DNA of 64,000 nucleotides from Asterias rubens (GCF_902459465.1 NC_047069.1:4435171-4499170); one strand, 5' to 3'; positions 34,013 to 46,450 are shown, numbered from the stretch's first letter. The notes: generated by a model from the letters alone, not told the origin. Made by a program: numbers and translations.

Positions 34013-36337
34013 ACAAACTAGTTAAACAAAAATATCAATCAAATCGGTAAAACGTACTTAATTCATGTTTTCACATGACGCAAATTAATGTCTTTTCTGA
34101 TATAATTTCCTGCATGGTGCATGGACCCAACAACAAAGACTATGTGCTTATGTATGGCTTACTTCGCTTTTGCACATTGAACCAGTTGCCAAAAATGTTC
34201 ATTTCCAACACTGTGAATGCCAACAATTAATTCCCCTTTTCGTCATTCTTACCTTACAATGTCCTCTTTAGGGTGAAGAATTCCTGAAGAACTTTTGCAG
34301 TGTATATTTCCAGGGTTTTTACTGTAATAACATCTTATTTCCGAAGCGTAAGCTACACACGTGCGATTGTTGTCAACCTGCACACGACACACACGTGTGC
34401 ATCCGGGTCACACACACCAGCGCCGTTATACTCAAATATGGCGCCCTCCATTGATCACTTTGATTGGTCAATCGTATCTTGAAAAGCATTAATTTCCAGT
34501 GTGAGCTACAAAAACACGTTGTCAAAATGTATAGCCTTTTATTCGTTTGATGCTTAATAACATTATGGATTATCTACTTCGATACTGAGCCTTGCATTCT
34601 AATTAGGTGGCGTCATCCACGTCTCTTATAAGGGAAACTGGCTTTATTTACATTTGGGAATACACTTACATGTACTTTCGGTACAAATTGCAGTTAAACT
34701 GTGTAGGCCCCTATATCATGATTGTTTGTTAATACCAAGGGGGTGAACATTGAAGATTACATTACCTCTTATGCAGTGTACTTGAACACAAAAAATGACT
34801 CTGTGTTTTTATTTTTTTTTTTACTTGAAGCCGTTAAAATTATAAATTTAGCCAAAGTCAGAATAAGGCTTCAATTTTATGGCATTCAACTTGCACAGCT
34901 CAGCTATATTGAAAAATTAATTTGTTTTGCAGATGACATAACCAAACTTAGTGAGACATATTTGCACTGAGGCATTTGAATAACATTTTCAGAAAATGTA
35001 AGGTTTCTTCTTTTTTGTTCGTGGGTGCCGACAGTGCATCTCACAACTGACTGTAATTAGCATATTATTTGCTTAGCAGTTATTAATAGCACAAACAAAT
35101 GTTGCTTAAAAAAAACGTTTATTGTGAGATGAATAGAGCCTGGCTAGATGTTACTCGAATAGTGTGGTTTATTCGTAAACTAACATCTTTCACCATTTTG
35201 TTTTAACCAAGTTGTTGACTCAAAATGGCGGACGGTGAAAGATCACAAAGTAAAAGGAAAACCACTTAATACCAAAATATATTTGAGTGGGTCATTCTTA
35301 CCCCGTTTACTTCTAAAATATCTTTCCAGCCATTTGTATCGTGTTCTTTTCAAAACAAACATACGCTGACTACATTATGTAACATGACCTCGTATCCCGG
35401 CGATTACGTGTACCGCTCAATACGAGGTCACCGATAGTCAACAGTGGCACTACAGAAAAAACAATTGTCACATGCATTGCAACCAGGGTAAATGCCACTG
35501 GAAAAAAACATTAAAAGGTCACTCGACAAAAACGCCGAGCCGAGCCGGTCTATACGGACTTCATTGTAACGTTATGCACCACATAAACATAATTTGTGTA
35601 AGCAAAAGCGCTGTGGGGTTTCAACGACTGCAGAGTAACCATTCGAGGCTAAGTAAGTATTAAACCCTCATCATTCTGATGTGCAACCAATCGGGGTATT
35701 ATTCAATATACCAAGTTTTCGTTATAAAAGAAGCATATCAGACAGTTTATCCTAGGAAATACTGTCTCAGGGACGTTTTTGCCTAAATGATCCATGGAAA
35801 GTTTTAAAGAGACAGATTCACTGGGGGAGACATGTTAATAGGCTCCATCCACACCGTTGTCCCTATAGGGAAATCGGTTCACCAGAGATTCTGTAACTTG
35901 CAATGAAGAACGATTATTCAGACGAGCTGTAGGGCGCTCATCATAGATACAGTTTGTACATACCTACAATTCACGAGGGGGGGGGGGGCTCAATGTAATT
36001 GGAACTGAATCTCCTGCCGTACCCGTACATACGCTTGTCATTAATTGTATTGTGAACGTGCAACAAATCTATCTTTGTAGAAAAGACTGAGCGGGTCAAT
36101 TTGTGCACAGTTGTTTTATAATCGATTGTATAGCGATGATAGAAATTGGGTCCAAAATTGGTGACTGGTTAAACAAAAATATAGCTATTCATGTTTTAGG
36201 GCAGACAGGAGGCAAATCCTTGCAACCATGTAGCCTTGAATAGATGGTTTTTTAATTTGTTATCATGCGAGGAAAGTTTTCTTCACTTTTATTGACCTTG
36301 CATGTTTATAACCTTGCTGTTTTCTATTTTGTAACAG
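34013..36337. other. Spacer upstream of the sulfotransferase-like pair
   Basis: It should contain the 5' UTR exon and promoter of copy 1, but neither can be placed. 35160-35340 has MITE-like sequence (CAAAATGGCGGACGGTGAAA). A G run lies at about 35980. Confidence 0.45.
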
Positions 36338-36350
36338 GAATTCGCAGAAG

Positions 36351-37187
36351 ATGGCAGAAGATATGAAACGCCTCTTTGTCTGGTGCGTACCACGCACAGT
36401 GTCCACAGCACTTGTCAAATGCCTCAGCTTTGTTGAAGGACTTCAGGTGGTTCTCGAGCCTTACGGATGTGCCTTCAAATCGGGACCTGAGAGAAAGAAT
36501 CCAAACCCCGACTTGACAGACCCGTATGAGAAGCGCTTGCATGAGTTACGATCAGCACCTGTCGACGACGAGGTTCGTGGTTATGAAGATTCAGAATGCA
36601 CTTACAGCTTTGTTAGGGACGAGCTCCTGTCAGCATCTTATAAAGACACGAAGATCCTGTTTTGTAAAGATATGGCTTACTATCTTGATGCTAAGTATCA
36701 CATGCTTCCCAGAGGATTCAGGTACAGCTTCTTGATTCGCCATCCGGCCAAGGTATACTCATCAGGTAAAAAATCCCTGACAAAAGTTTATTATGGCGAA
36801 GACTTTGACAAAGAAGTGGATTTGCTAAAGTTACCAAAAACGTTGGTTCCTGCTGGATATGGTTTCAAGGAGCTTTACGAGTTGATGGAGTATGTGGAGA
36901 AGGAACTCCATCAAGAGCCTGTGATACTTGACACTGATGACCTCTTAGCTGACCCACCTGGCATCTTGACGGCCTATTGTCTTAAGATGGGTATTCCCTA
37001 CAAACCAGAGCTTCTGTCTTGGGAAGCAGGAGTTGAAGTCACCGACAAGTGGGTAACATCTAAGACACTCAAAAGGTCAAGCAAGAAAGCTGGATTTTTT
37101 ATAATGCTTTTAATAGCAATGGATTTTTTAGTCCACAACCTCCCCCTGCTCTGGACAGCCTGCCTGCAGATGTGCAGACTTGTGTAA
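36351..37187 (+). CDS. P-loop sulfotransferase-like protein, copy 1 (C-terminus frameshifted)
   Basis: Tandem paralogue of the gene at 38146, about 0.9 kb upstream on the same strand. It starts MAEDMKRLFVWCVPRTVSTA just after acceptor TTTTGTAACAG (exon from 36338), so a 5' UTR intron is likely. The two proteins agree at most positions until KKAGF. There a run of six T (37085-37090) has two more T than the paralogue's frame allows. The frame then gives an unrelated hydrophobic tail ending at 37187. In the other frame the sequence continues as the conserved C-terminus (PPPALDSLPADVQTC to RIRPLSEV) and stops at 37252. Two motif residues also differ: NEPYE is LEPYG, and SW after RHPAKV is SG. It could be a recent pseudogene, a diverged gene, or an assembly error in the T run. 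Confidence 0.8.
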   Translation: MAEDMKRLFVWCVPRTVSTALVKCLSFVEGLQVVLEPYGCAFKSGPERKNPNPDLTDPYEKRLHELRSAPVDDEVRGYEDSECTYSFVRDELLSASYKDTKILFCKDMAYYLDAKYHMLPRGFRYSFLIRHPAKVYSSGKKSLTKVYYGEDFDKEVDLLKLPKTLVPAGYGFKELYELMEYVEKELHQEPVILDTDDLLADPPGILTAYCLKMGIPYKPELLSWEAGVEVTDKWVTSKTLKRSSKKAGFFIMLLIAMDFLVHNLPLLWTACLQMCRLV

Positions 37188-37252
37188 GAGCTTCGATGGG
37201 ATACTACGAAAAGCTTCGCACCAGACGAATCAGACCTCTGTCTGAAGTGTAG
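37188..37252 (+). pseudogene. Out-of-frame conserved C-terminus of sulfotransferase-like copy 1
   Basis: This stretch, together with about 90 bases before it, encodes the same C-terminal segment as copy 2 in a shifted frame, ending GYYEKLRTRRIRPLSEV then TAG at 37250-37252. It shows that the ancestral gene ended here and not at the stop at 37187. Confidence 0.75.
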
Positions 37253-38145
37253 CATCAAAATCAGAAAAAGCCGAGTACAGACCGTTGTCATCTTAGATTT
37301 TGATCATAATATGTGTTATAAATAGCTGGAATTTAGACAGTTCTGTATAATATCACAATTCATTTGACAATTGGCTTTCTATGAAACCATTACTTTCTAT
37401 GAAATCTTGGCTCGTGTATTCCAATCTCAAAAGAGAAACTGTCACAAATCCAAATATTCCGCTCAGTAAACTCAAGTATCCGTTCATTGAATCGCCATTG
37501 AGTTTAATGCATTATATAGGACGAGTCATCATGTTTTAAAAACAACTTAATTGTTAACCACACCTCTTTAAAAAAATGTCACAAAATGTAAGTTGCGGCA
37601 GCATAATACAACAACAAAATAAAGTAATGAAGAAAATTGAATAAAAGCAGATACAAGAGAAATCGAAAATGCAATCACAAATGTATTAATACATTAAAGC
37701 AAGCTTATTAAAGCCCTACTAAATGCCGTGTAGTTTGTTGCCTCTGTATAATGTCGTGTGTAATAAACCGTGCAATCCAAATAAACTGGAGACACGACTA
37801 GTATAATTCGGGGAGTTCCCCGTCACGGTATCAGGAAGTTCATCTACCATGCTGTCCGGTCAAAGATCACAGCACGCTCAGCTAAACCAATTCAGATCAT
37901 ATACACAGTGGTTATTCATTTAATCCATTGAGTGAAGGAAATGGAGAGCACAACGTTGTACTACTACATGAACTGTTTTCATGACAACTCTGTGAGAGCT
38001 CTTTACAACAGCAGGGACGTTTAGCCAGTATATAGAACTATATCGTTCTCAAAATCTTGTTCGCAGTTACAGCCACTATACTCTATTTATTTCTCGCAAT
38101 TCAATTAACACATTAAGTTTGTTCAAGACAGCCACTTATTCAACG
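37253..38145. other. Spacer between the two sulfotransferase-like genes
   Basis: AATAAA-type signals near 37617 and 37640 could end copy 1. The rest should hold the promoter and leader of copy 2; no TATA box is obvious. Confidence 0.45.
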
Positions 38146-39057
38146 ATGTCTGATGATATGAACCGAATCTTTCTGTGGTGCGTGCCCCGAACAGTGTCAA
38201 CCGCATTGGTCAAATGTCTCAGTTTTGTCGAAGGCCTCCAGGTGGTCAACGAGCCTTACGAGTGTGCCTTCCATTCAGGACCAGAGAGAAAGAATCCAAA
38301 TCCAGATCTAAACAACCCGGTAGAGAAGCGGTTGATGGGGTTACTTGATATTACAGGCTGTGACGAAGACGTCGGCGGTTATGAAGCGTCAGTCTGCACT
38401 TACAGATATGTTAGAGATGAGCTCTTAAAAGCATCATATGGAGATTCCAAGCTCCTGTTTTGTAAGGATATGGCTTTCTACCTCGATGCTAAGTATTACA
38501 TGCTTCCAAATGGCTTCAAATACAGCTTCCTGATTCGTCATCCTGCCAAGGTTTTTTTATCATGGAAAAATTCACTCAAACAAACATTCGGTGAATCATG
38601 TGCCAAACAGATGGATGATTTAACCACAATACCAGCCACGGTGTTTCCTGTGGGATTTGGTTTTAAAGAGCTGTACGAGTTGCTTATGTACGTGGAGGTG
38701 GACCTCCATCAAGAGGCTGTCATCCTTGACATCGATGACCTCTTGGCCGACCCACCAGGCCTATTGTCTGCCTACTGTCTCAAGATGGGCATTCCGTACC
38801 AGCCAGGGCTTCTAACTTGGGATGCAGGAGGCGAAGGCAGCGAAAATTGGGTGGTGTCAAAGTCACTGAAAGTTGCCAACAAGAGAGCTGGATTTTATGG
38901 GAAGGCACTTCAGAGTAGCGGGTTCCAAAGTCCCAAACCTCCCCCTGCCCTGGACAGCCTTCCTGCCGATGTTCAGACCTGTGTGGGAGCGTCAATGGGA
39001 TACTACGACAAACTCCGCGCAAAACGAATCAGACCTCTCTCTGCCAAAATGTTATAG
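38146..39057 (+). CDS. P-loop sulfotransferase-like protein, copy 2 (intact)
   Basis: Single coding exon of 303 residues. I start at 38146 (MSDDMNRIFLW) because it aligns with the start of the upstream paralogue; an in-frame ATG at 38119 would add nine residues. Residues 12-27 (CVPRTVSTALVKCLSF) look like the 5'-phosphosulfate loop of sulfotransferases, and 128-141 (FLIRHPAKVFLSWK) like the 3'-phosphate site with its Arg and Ser. The motifs NEPYECAF, FCKDMAFYLDAKY and DIDDLLADPPG resemble the uncharacterised sulfotransferase-fold family that also forms the N-terminus of plant branched-chain-aminotransferase-like proteins. Neither a signal peptide nor a membrane segment is seen, so a cytosolic protein is inferred. 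Substrate unknown. The frame is open to the C-terminus (KRIRPLSAKML). Confidence 0.88.
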   Translation: MSDDMNRIFLWCVPRTVSTALVKCLSFVEGLQVVNEPYECAFHSGPERKNPNPDLNNPVEKRLMGLLDITGCDEDVGGYEASVCTYRYVRDELLKASYGDSKLLFCKDMAFYLDAKYYMLPNGFKYSFLIRHPAKVFLSWKNSLKQTFGESCAKQMDDLTTIPATVFPVGFGFKELYELLMYVEVDLHQEAVILDIDDLLADPPGLLSAYCLKMGIPYQPGLLTWDAGGEGSENWVVSKSLKVANKRAGFYGKALQSSGFQSPKPPPALDSLPADVQTCVGASMGYYDKLRAKRIRPLSAKML

Positions 39058-40239
39058 CTTCAACTTCAAACGAAAGGATGACAAGAAATAATGTCTTTGA
39101 TAAACTTCGACGACATTGTGTGAATTGGTTTTCATTTTGAAGCCTCGGAACGGCACTGTGGTAATGAAGTGAAAATTTTAAAATAATTTGACACTTGTTT
39201 TAAATTATAAATGTTAGGCCTACGTGCATAAAGTACCGGTACATTAATGGTTTTAATTGCTATTGTTGGGTATCTTTTGTGTTGGCCTGTATACATGTAT
39301 GAGCCTTTTGTAAAAAAAAATTCAAACGATTCACATCAGCATACAAAGTATAACTAAGCCATGGGAGGTCAAGTGGGATTTATCTATTTGATAATTCCTG
39401 TACGTTACTAAAGTGTAAAGGGCAAATACAACGGGGGGGGGGGGGCATGAATCTACGCCTATGACAAGTATGTAGCAAGTACAGTATCGGGAGCTTACAA
39501 ACATGGTGGTTAAACAACCCAATGATTTGTTCTTAAACTGAACTATGAAACCAGTCTACAATAGCAACTATCCTATACTGAAATCATCCAAATAACGCAT
39601 CACGTTTTTATATAATAACTTCGAGTCGTTAACAGTACCCCCCCCCTTTGTATCGATCAATATTCCAAGATGAAAACAATACATGCATTTCCACAATGAA
39701 TTGAAAAACACTGATTGCAGCTGCAAGTTCAAGTAGACCTCTACATAAATCAAAATTTCGCATTATGCAGGGTCCAGTCGCATACAGCTGCTTTAAAGCA
39801 CAAATAGCCCAGCCAAAATATCATTTGACATAAAATAATGCTGTCACCACCAGTGACTGGTTTCCTGCTAATTATGGCTAGCTTAGTGGAAAATCATTAT
39901 CTTAAATACAAATTGTTCATCTAAAGTTAGACGGGTACCAGTGCATATGGATATTCGCCAGTTTTTTCTCCGTCCAACCAGATGTCAAATCAATTCAAGC
40001 ATCCAAAAATAAACGTAAAGTTCGAAGTTCTAGTGGTGGAAGTGTATAGCGCCCTCTGTTGCAGGAATTTGGGCAGGCTTAAAGTTAAAACTTGTTTGAT
40101 TTGATTCAAACTTTTAGACTGGATGCTGATTGAACTTTGATTAGCTCTGAGTTCAGGGGATTATATCAGTTGTGTATAGCTTGCAATTATTTTTTTAAGA
40201 ACTTGAGAAAAACATTAATCAAGGATTTAACACATGTTA
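39058..40239. other. 3' flank of sulfotransferase-like copy 2
   Basis: Probable 3' UTR and then spacer. G run at about 39432 and C run near 39640. No gene seen. Confidence 0.45.
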
Positions 40240-40395
40240 TGCAATACTAGTTCAAAAGTAGCATAAGCACAAAGAGCACAAAACATTTCTGCTTACAGAA
40301 AAAGATTGCCAGCTCAAGTGGCATCTGAACTGTACCCTCTGTGACTGGTATCCTGCTTTTTACTTAGCAGAAGTCTGTTAAAATGAACTGGACAC
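40240..40395. repeat. Family B MITE, internal part
   Basis: CATAAGCACAAAGAGCACAA, AAGATTGCCAGCTCAAGTGG and CTGTGACTGGTATCCTGC. It directly adjoins the foldback MITE at 40397. Confidence 0.5.
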
Positions 40396-40396
40396 T

Positions 40397-40575
40397 ATAA
40401 GCCAATTCGGAGTTCCAGCTGCGCATGTCTGTTACTGCTGACAATGCATGTTGTCTATCTCCAATAACCTTTTGACAATACCACCAGTGGGTAATGTCGA
40501 AAGGTTACGGGAGATAGACAACATCCGTTGTCAGCAGTAACAGACATGCGCCACTGACATTCCGAAATGGCTTAT
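40397..40575. mobile_element. Foldback MITE, 179 bp
   Basis: Arms of about 78 bp: ATAAGCCAATTCGG at the left against CCGAAATGGCTTAT at the right, then GCGCATGTCTGTTACTGCTG against CAGCAGTAACAGACATGCGC, and ATGTTGTCTATCTCC against GGAGATAGACAACAT. The loop of about 20 bases holds ACCACCAGTGGG. Confidence 0.85.
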
Positions 40576-41884
40576 TGGTAATTAGCCTACTAAAAATAAT
40601 TGTGAGGTAAATTGGGCCATTATGTACAAAGGACTTTTACTAACAAAAACAGCAGAAGAAAACATCAACCTCTCATTAACATGTTTCCACATTTTTTTTA
40701 GATGTTTTTTTAATTTGCCTGTCACATAACGCTTTAAATCTTCACAGTTCACCAACAGTTACATAATTATTGTTTTTCTGTTAATAAAACTTGTCACTTT
40801 ATAATCACAGACAGTAAAATCATCATCGATATTGCATAGAATGATGCGTCTATCAGAATGCAATCAACATAATACAAATGGATGGGCAGGTTTGGGGTTA
40901 CAGTCAATTGTTACAGCTGACATGAGTTTCATGAGTACTGAGTTATGAGCTAGTTATGAGTTATGAGTTGTTACAATTAGTCCCTTGAGAAAAATACTCA
41001 CAATGCCCTGGATATTCCAACTTCAAAAATCCTGTAACCATCCCACTTTTACTTTACAGATATCTTAAATAGGACCAACTACTTTTAATTCATAATTAAT
41101 ATAATTATTATTTTGCATCTTATTACACATCTGCAGTACTGTACATGTACACTGTTAATACTCTCTTAAAACTACAACTGCAAAACTCCATGCCAAAATA
41201 TTACAACTTGCTAAATATTGCACTAAACTTGCTTTCATAGCTAAGGCAATTGTCTTGCACAAACATGGAATAAGCTTCGAATTTCAGGGCGTCGTATAAA
41301 CCAGTTATCTTTGGTCGCCAAAAGGTTTCATCTAATTATAAGGGTTCGAGTGTTTTAATGCTTGTTGACAAATGTTATGAACGACTGTTAACCACTAACC
41401 AGTTGGGCCAATTTAGCACGAGTTGTTGGAAAACATGTTTGGCTTGCAGCCGAAATGCCTGGCAAAGGCGTGTGATTGGTTCAGACCATCTAACTGCCTC
41501 AGCTTTTAGGGCAATTCTTGGTTTGGTTCTAGTGTTTATCAGTTCCAAGTGAATAAAGCCTCGGAAAATCTGTGTGTTGGCAGGGTTTTTCCTTGTCCTA
41601 CTTAAACACACAATTATTAACCGGGTGTGAAATAGTAAAATTTTATAACAGCACACTTGAGCCATCGTCTTTCTCAGCGATTTGACATAACACATTTACA
41701 CATATTATTTTTTAATTTATTCATGAATTGTCTAACCAAACTGAATGACGACTGCAAACAATTCTTTTACTTTACAATCATACCATCAGATATATTTGTG
41801 AAAAATCTTATAAAAGCTACAGATGTTTTCTCATCGATCTTGGCCCATGTTTCATATTTTTGTAAAGTGCGACGCAGTTCTACA

Positions 41885-42052
41885 CCCAATTTCATAGAGC
41901 TGCTTAAACAGAAAAAAAGCTAAGCAAAATCAAATTGTGCAGAATAAGGTTGCCAACCTAACAGCCATGTCACATGTTGAGACTGCCTGGTATCCTCCTC
42001 ACTTTTGCTAAGCAGCAAAATTTTCTTTCTAAGCATGCAGCTGTATGAAATT
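41885..42052. repeat. Family B MITE, complete
   Basis: CCCAATTTCATAGAGCTGC at the left and GCAGCTGTATGAAATTGGAC at the right are inverted repeats. The interior has AAGGTTGCCAACCTAACAGC and GCCTGGTATCC. Confidence 0.7.
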
Positions 42053-42479
42053 GGACCCACAAGCCTGCGCGAGTTGCATTGAGTAAGTATTGAGCAAGTG
42101 TTTCATAGAGGATTTATGCAAGAAAACTTCAAACATAATATTGAGCTTGGTTTTTACATACATTCTCCAAAGACTCAACTTCTTCTCAGAATTGTAACTT
42201 TCTGTCATAAAAACACCACTCGGCGAACTTTTAAAAAGTTGAACAAATTAAGTACAAGTACATAAGTAACTTAACTGACATACAATGAATGTACTTTTAA
42301 GATCAGACGACAATTATTGACCAACACAAGGAGTATTCATTGTAAATACTGCCAAATGATTGATTCAAAAAATTGATTGGATTGGGCATACAATTATACA
42401 GCGCATTTCGTTCTGCGCAACACACACTTACAAACGTTTGCGCAAACGTTTGGGCAAGCGGACAGCACCCCAGACCAGA

Positions 42480-42735
42480 GCCACATTTCATAGAGTTGCT
42501 AAAGCAGACAGTGTTGCTTAAAATGTTTCTGCTTAGCAGCAATAAGAAGGACACTAGTCAAAGATTGTACATGTGACATGGTATTTTTGCCGATATTCTT
42601 ATTCTGGTTAGCATAGTTGTATTGTGCTTAGCTATTTGATGTGCTTAATCGAATAAGTAGCTAAGCATAGCAAAATTAAGCTTACCGAAATAAGCTTGCT
42701 ACCATAATTGTTTGCTCTACGAAATTTGGCACTGG
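42480..42735. repeat. Family B MITE, complete but diverged
   Basis: CATTTCATAGAGTTGCTAAA at the left and GCTCTACGAAATTTGG at the right, with AGCATAGCAAAATTAAGC inside. Confidence 0.6.
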
Positions 42736-44811
42736 AACCAATTTTTCAAAAGCTAGGACTGAGTTTCTGTGTTTCAATCTAAACTGCTTAATTGTAAAGT
42801 GTGACATAACGTTACAAATCACCTTGTCCAAATCAACAATTTACTCATCTTACGCGCATGAATCTTATTATAAAGTACTTTGTGGAATCGATTCCTGATT
42901 TATCATTGCTACGAATTGAAGGTGGTCTTTATTTCGAGGGAGTATGCTCGCTCCCTGTGCTTGCAAGCATTCAATAAATTGACCATCCAAAATTACAGCT
43001 TCCTTTGTGGTTTGTATTACCTGCTAGGTCAAAATTGATAATGAAGCAAAAAGAACCCTGTGTGATCTCTCCCAGTTCATTGCACTTTCAAGCTATAGAT
43101 TGGCACATTTTACTTAATTCTGGTTGTGGAACCATGGGTTCTTAGAACAGAGAACTGTATGTTGAGAAAACATGGAAGTTTCAATTTATGATGTTGGCGG
43201 AAGGAACTGAAAACCTCAAATCACATAATGCCTTGCCAGGATCTGAACCTGGGTCCAAGTGGCAGGCAAGGAAAATAAACCTCTACACCAATTTACCAGT
43301 CTACATACAAATGCACTGGGGTTAAGGGGGTGGGGGGGCTGAGCTCACATCAAAGCTTTAATTTCCCAAGGGTTCAAATTTCAGAAAGGAAATATTGTTC
43401 TTAAAGACAAATCCTTCAATTTGGCTCTTTTCACAAGTACCGATAAAACGCCTTTAACTGCACTAGAATATTGCCTTATAAATACATTATCCCCAATAGT
43501 TACAAGCATAAACACCAGTTTTGTTGTACTTAGCTAGCAAGTTCGACAGGTAGCTTGCAGTATACAGGTACCGTCACACGCTGGCTAAGCCGAAGACCCG
43601 GGTGCTGCTTGTTTGACCAATAACAATGGGCAATGTCGAAAGTCATGGCAACCCAAAACTCAAGAAATGTCAAATATTACTTTATGTTTTATGGTTATCA
43701 TTACTGTAGACTGTGTGAATAAATCTTTGTAAATTCTTTGACAATGTTTTTTCATATATGATATGTTCTTGCTTGTTCCTTTGTAATTTAAATGGCTGTT
43801 GACTATTCTGGACAACTAAGGACCAACCAAACATTACAAGCCTTGACAACAATGTGACTCAATAATTTTGATTGTACTAAGATGAGAGCTGTGACTACTT
43901 TAGTGATTTTTCTTTTTGAGGACAGCGCTCGAAAACAAGTTAGCCAGCCAGCCAACCAACCAACCAACTTTCTCTAACCTTGGAACTGAGCAACTGCAAT
44001 TGCATTTGATTACAAGTTCTCTTTCATCATTAAGTTCTCCAATAAGATTGACTTGTCAAGTTTTCAATATCAATGTTAAGCCTGTGATAGAATGTTTTAT
44101 TCAGATGTTGAAAAGTGAGAAAATTCATCTTTTCAAGTGATGTCGGTAAATAATAACATTGGCGAAACGTTATTTTGGACGAGTGCTGCCCACAAACTTT
44201 AAACACACATTGGTGTATGGGTTACACAAGTACTGTTTCCCTGATGAAATTTTAACATCTACTAAAGACAACTGCTCCACTTGTTAGAGATTTGAAACCC
44301 ATCCATGAGTACTGTAAGGGGAATGAAAACCACTGTGACATTTTGTTATCCTATTTATCTTATTCTCCCCCTTTTCTTTTATGAGTAACCCCCTTGTCAT
44401 TTATGAGTAACAAACATTTTAAGCATATTTGTGGAACCCCTGAGAAATTTTGCTTCCTCATGATTTTGTTAGTTATGTTAAAGATGTGCACATAGCTGAA
44501 TGATACAAAAATGATGTTTGTCAAATCCTTGTGAACTATTGCCAAACTATTGTCCAACTTGCTTTTATGTGACAAGGTCTTTTTACTTAGGATCAAAAAT
44601 AAGAACGGTTAGTATTGACTGGTGTGAATGATATGTTAGTAGTATTAGTATTATTAGCAAATGTATGAATGGATGAAGCCATCATTTCAACATTATTTTT
44701 AGCGGAAATTTATAAATGTTTGTAAATATGTTTTTACATGTTTATGACTAATAGCTGTTAGTTCACTTCCCAATAGTTTTTTGCTACCATGACAACATGC
44801 ATGAATTACAG

Positions 44812-44908
44812 AGGCAAACAGGACAGCACCAGGGCCCACTTAGATCCAGCGCCGGCCAGTGTCAACCAGCTCAATCCAGTTTATTCCGGTTCGGTTCATT
44901 CCTGTTAG
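44812..44908 (+). CDS. Possible terminal exon of an unidentified gene
   Basis: ATGAATTACAG precedes an open stretch that is GC-richer than its surroundings. It reads RGKQDSTRAHLDPAPASVNQ then LNPVYSGSVHSC and TAG at 44906-44908. It looks coding in composition but I know no family for it, and I found no upstream exon. The three low-repeat kilobases after it could be a 3' UTR. Evidence is weak. Confidence 0.2.
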
Positions 44909-46403
44909 TAGTTTCATGCAGAGAGCTCTATGTATATACACATCAATATTCCCTTCCCCTTTTCCTATTTTTTAAGAAAGCATCGAGTTACATGAGTGCA
45001 TCTTGCTTGTCACCCAGCACTAAATGCCCACTACTCCAAACCTTATCATCAAGTTGCTCGCTGTTTTTTTGTTTAAAATAGTACTGGGTTTGCAAGCAAT
45101 GTCATCACAGAGGTAAAACTTGGCATGCAGAATTGGCAACGGAGGCAATTTTCAAAACTGTTTCTCTGCACTATCCCATTTCGTTTTGATCAAATTCATT
45201 ATCCACAAATTGTGCCATAATAGTGCAATTATGGAGTTAAATGTGATTGCCAAGGAAACTGATTTGAAATCTGAAACTGAATGGAGACAGTGATACTGAA
45301 ACCACTTACAGCACTTTGTTTTCAAATTAAAAAAGGGTTGTTATTTTAATACAACAGTGAACGATCATGTTGCTACTTCTTTTTAATACAACAGTGAATG
45401 ATCATGTTGCTTTAAAAATCGAAGTATTCAGTTTTTCTCCTGTGTAAAAGCTGGGGAGTATTTCCCCCATTGGCTCCCTTGTGTCTAACCAAACAGAGGG
45501 TTAGAGAAACAAAGCTTGTCATTGCAAATGACGCCACTTTACCAAGTTTAATGGCAGCAAAATATTTGCGGAAATATACCAGACACATACCAAGTTTGAC
45601 ATCCATTAACAGCACTCTTATCAATTGAGAAGAAAGGCACGGCAGTATTAGAGCATTCGCGAATATGGATTAATATTTGTGCATATATTTTCCTCTTTTT
45701 TTTCTTCTTTTGTTTACACCTATGTACACAATTTTCCCAGGCTAAGTTGGCATCATGCCTGCCTTTGGCACGTTTAAGTATGGTACAATTTCTAATCAGA
45801 GCTTTGGAATGAGAAAAATATTCAAACTATTGCAAAGAAATGTATCAACAGAGCACTCAATGATGGCAACGAATTAAACATGCACATGCAGTGTGTTTAG
45901 AGGTGCAGACAAATAAGTGTAACTGTGAGTGAATATACAAGCTTCTACCCAAAGGGAGTCCTTCATCATGCGTAGAATAGCCATGTTGGGCTTTACCTCA
46001 AAAAGATCACACTGAGGCTCAAAAGAACAAATATTTTTTGTTTTTCTTGATAAGTTCGATTTGTGTGTATTTTAATGCAGTAAACAACATGAGCATGGCC
46101 ACTTTGAGTACACAAAGGGGACTTTTCCTCTCAGGTCAACCTGAACAAAATGTGCCTACTTCATTTTAAGAGTCCATCTCGGCCCTCTAGATATCCATTT
46201 ACCCTCCCGGGTAGAGAGAAGCAATTATGGTTGTTTGCTATCTCAAAAGATTAGTCATCCCGACCCTGGGATTTGATACTTCTCTTCTCATCATTTGGAG
46301 GTCCTGAACAGCCAAGTGTCCCGCTTTCGACCATTAGCCCCAGAAATGTTACAAATTAAATTCTGTCAAACAAATTATGCTGAGGTGTATGGGAAAAACA
46401 ACA

Positions 46404-46450
46404 ACAACAACAACCAAAAACAAAAACCACAACAACAACAACAACAACGA
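46404..46450. repeat. (AAC)n microsatellite
   Basis: Two AAC runs separated by AAAAACAAAAACC. The valine-run and glutamine-run ORFs here are only this repeat. Confidence 0.85.
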
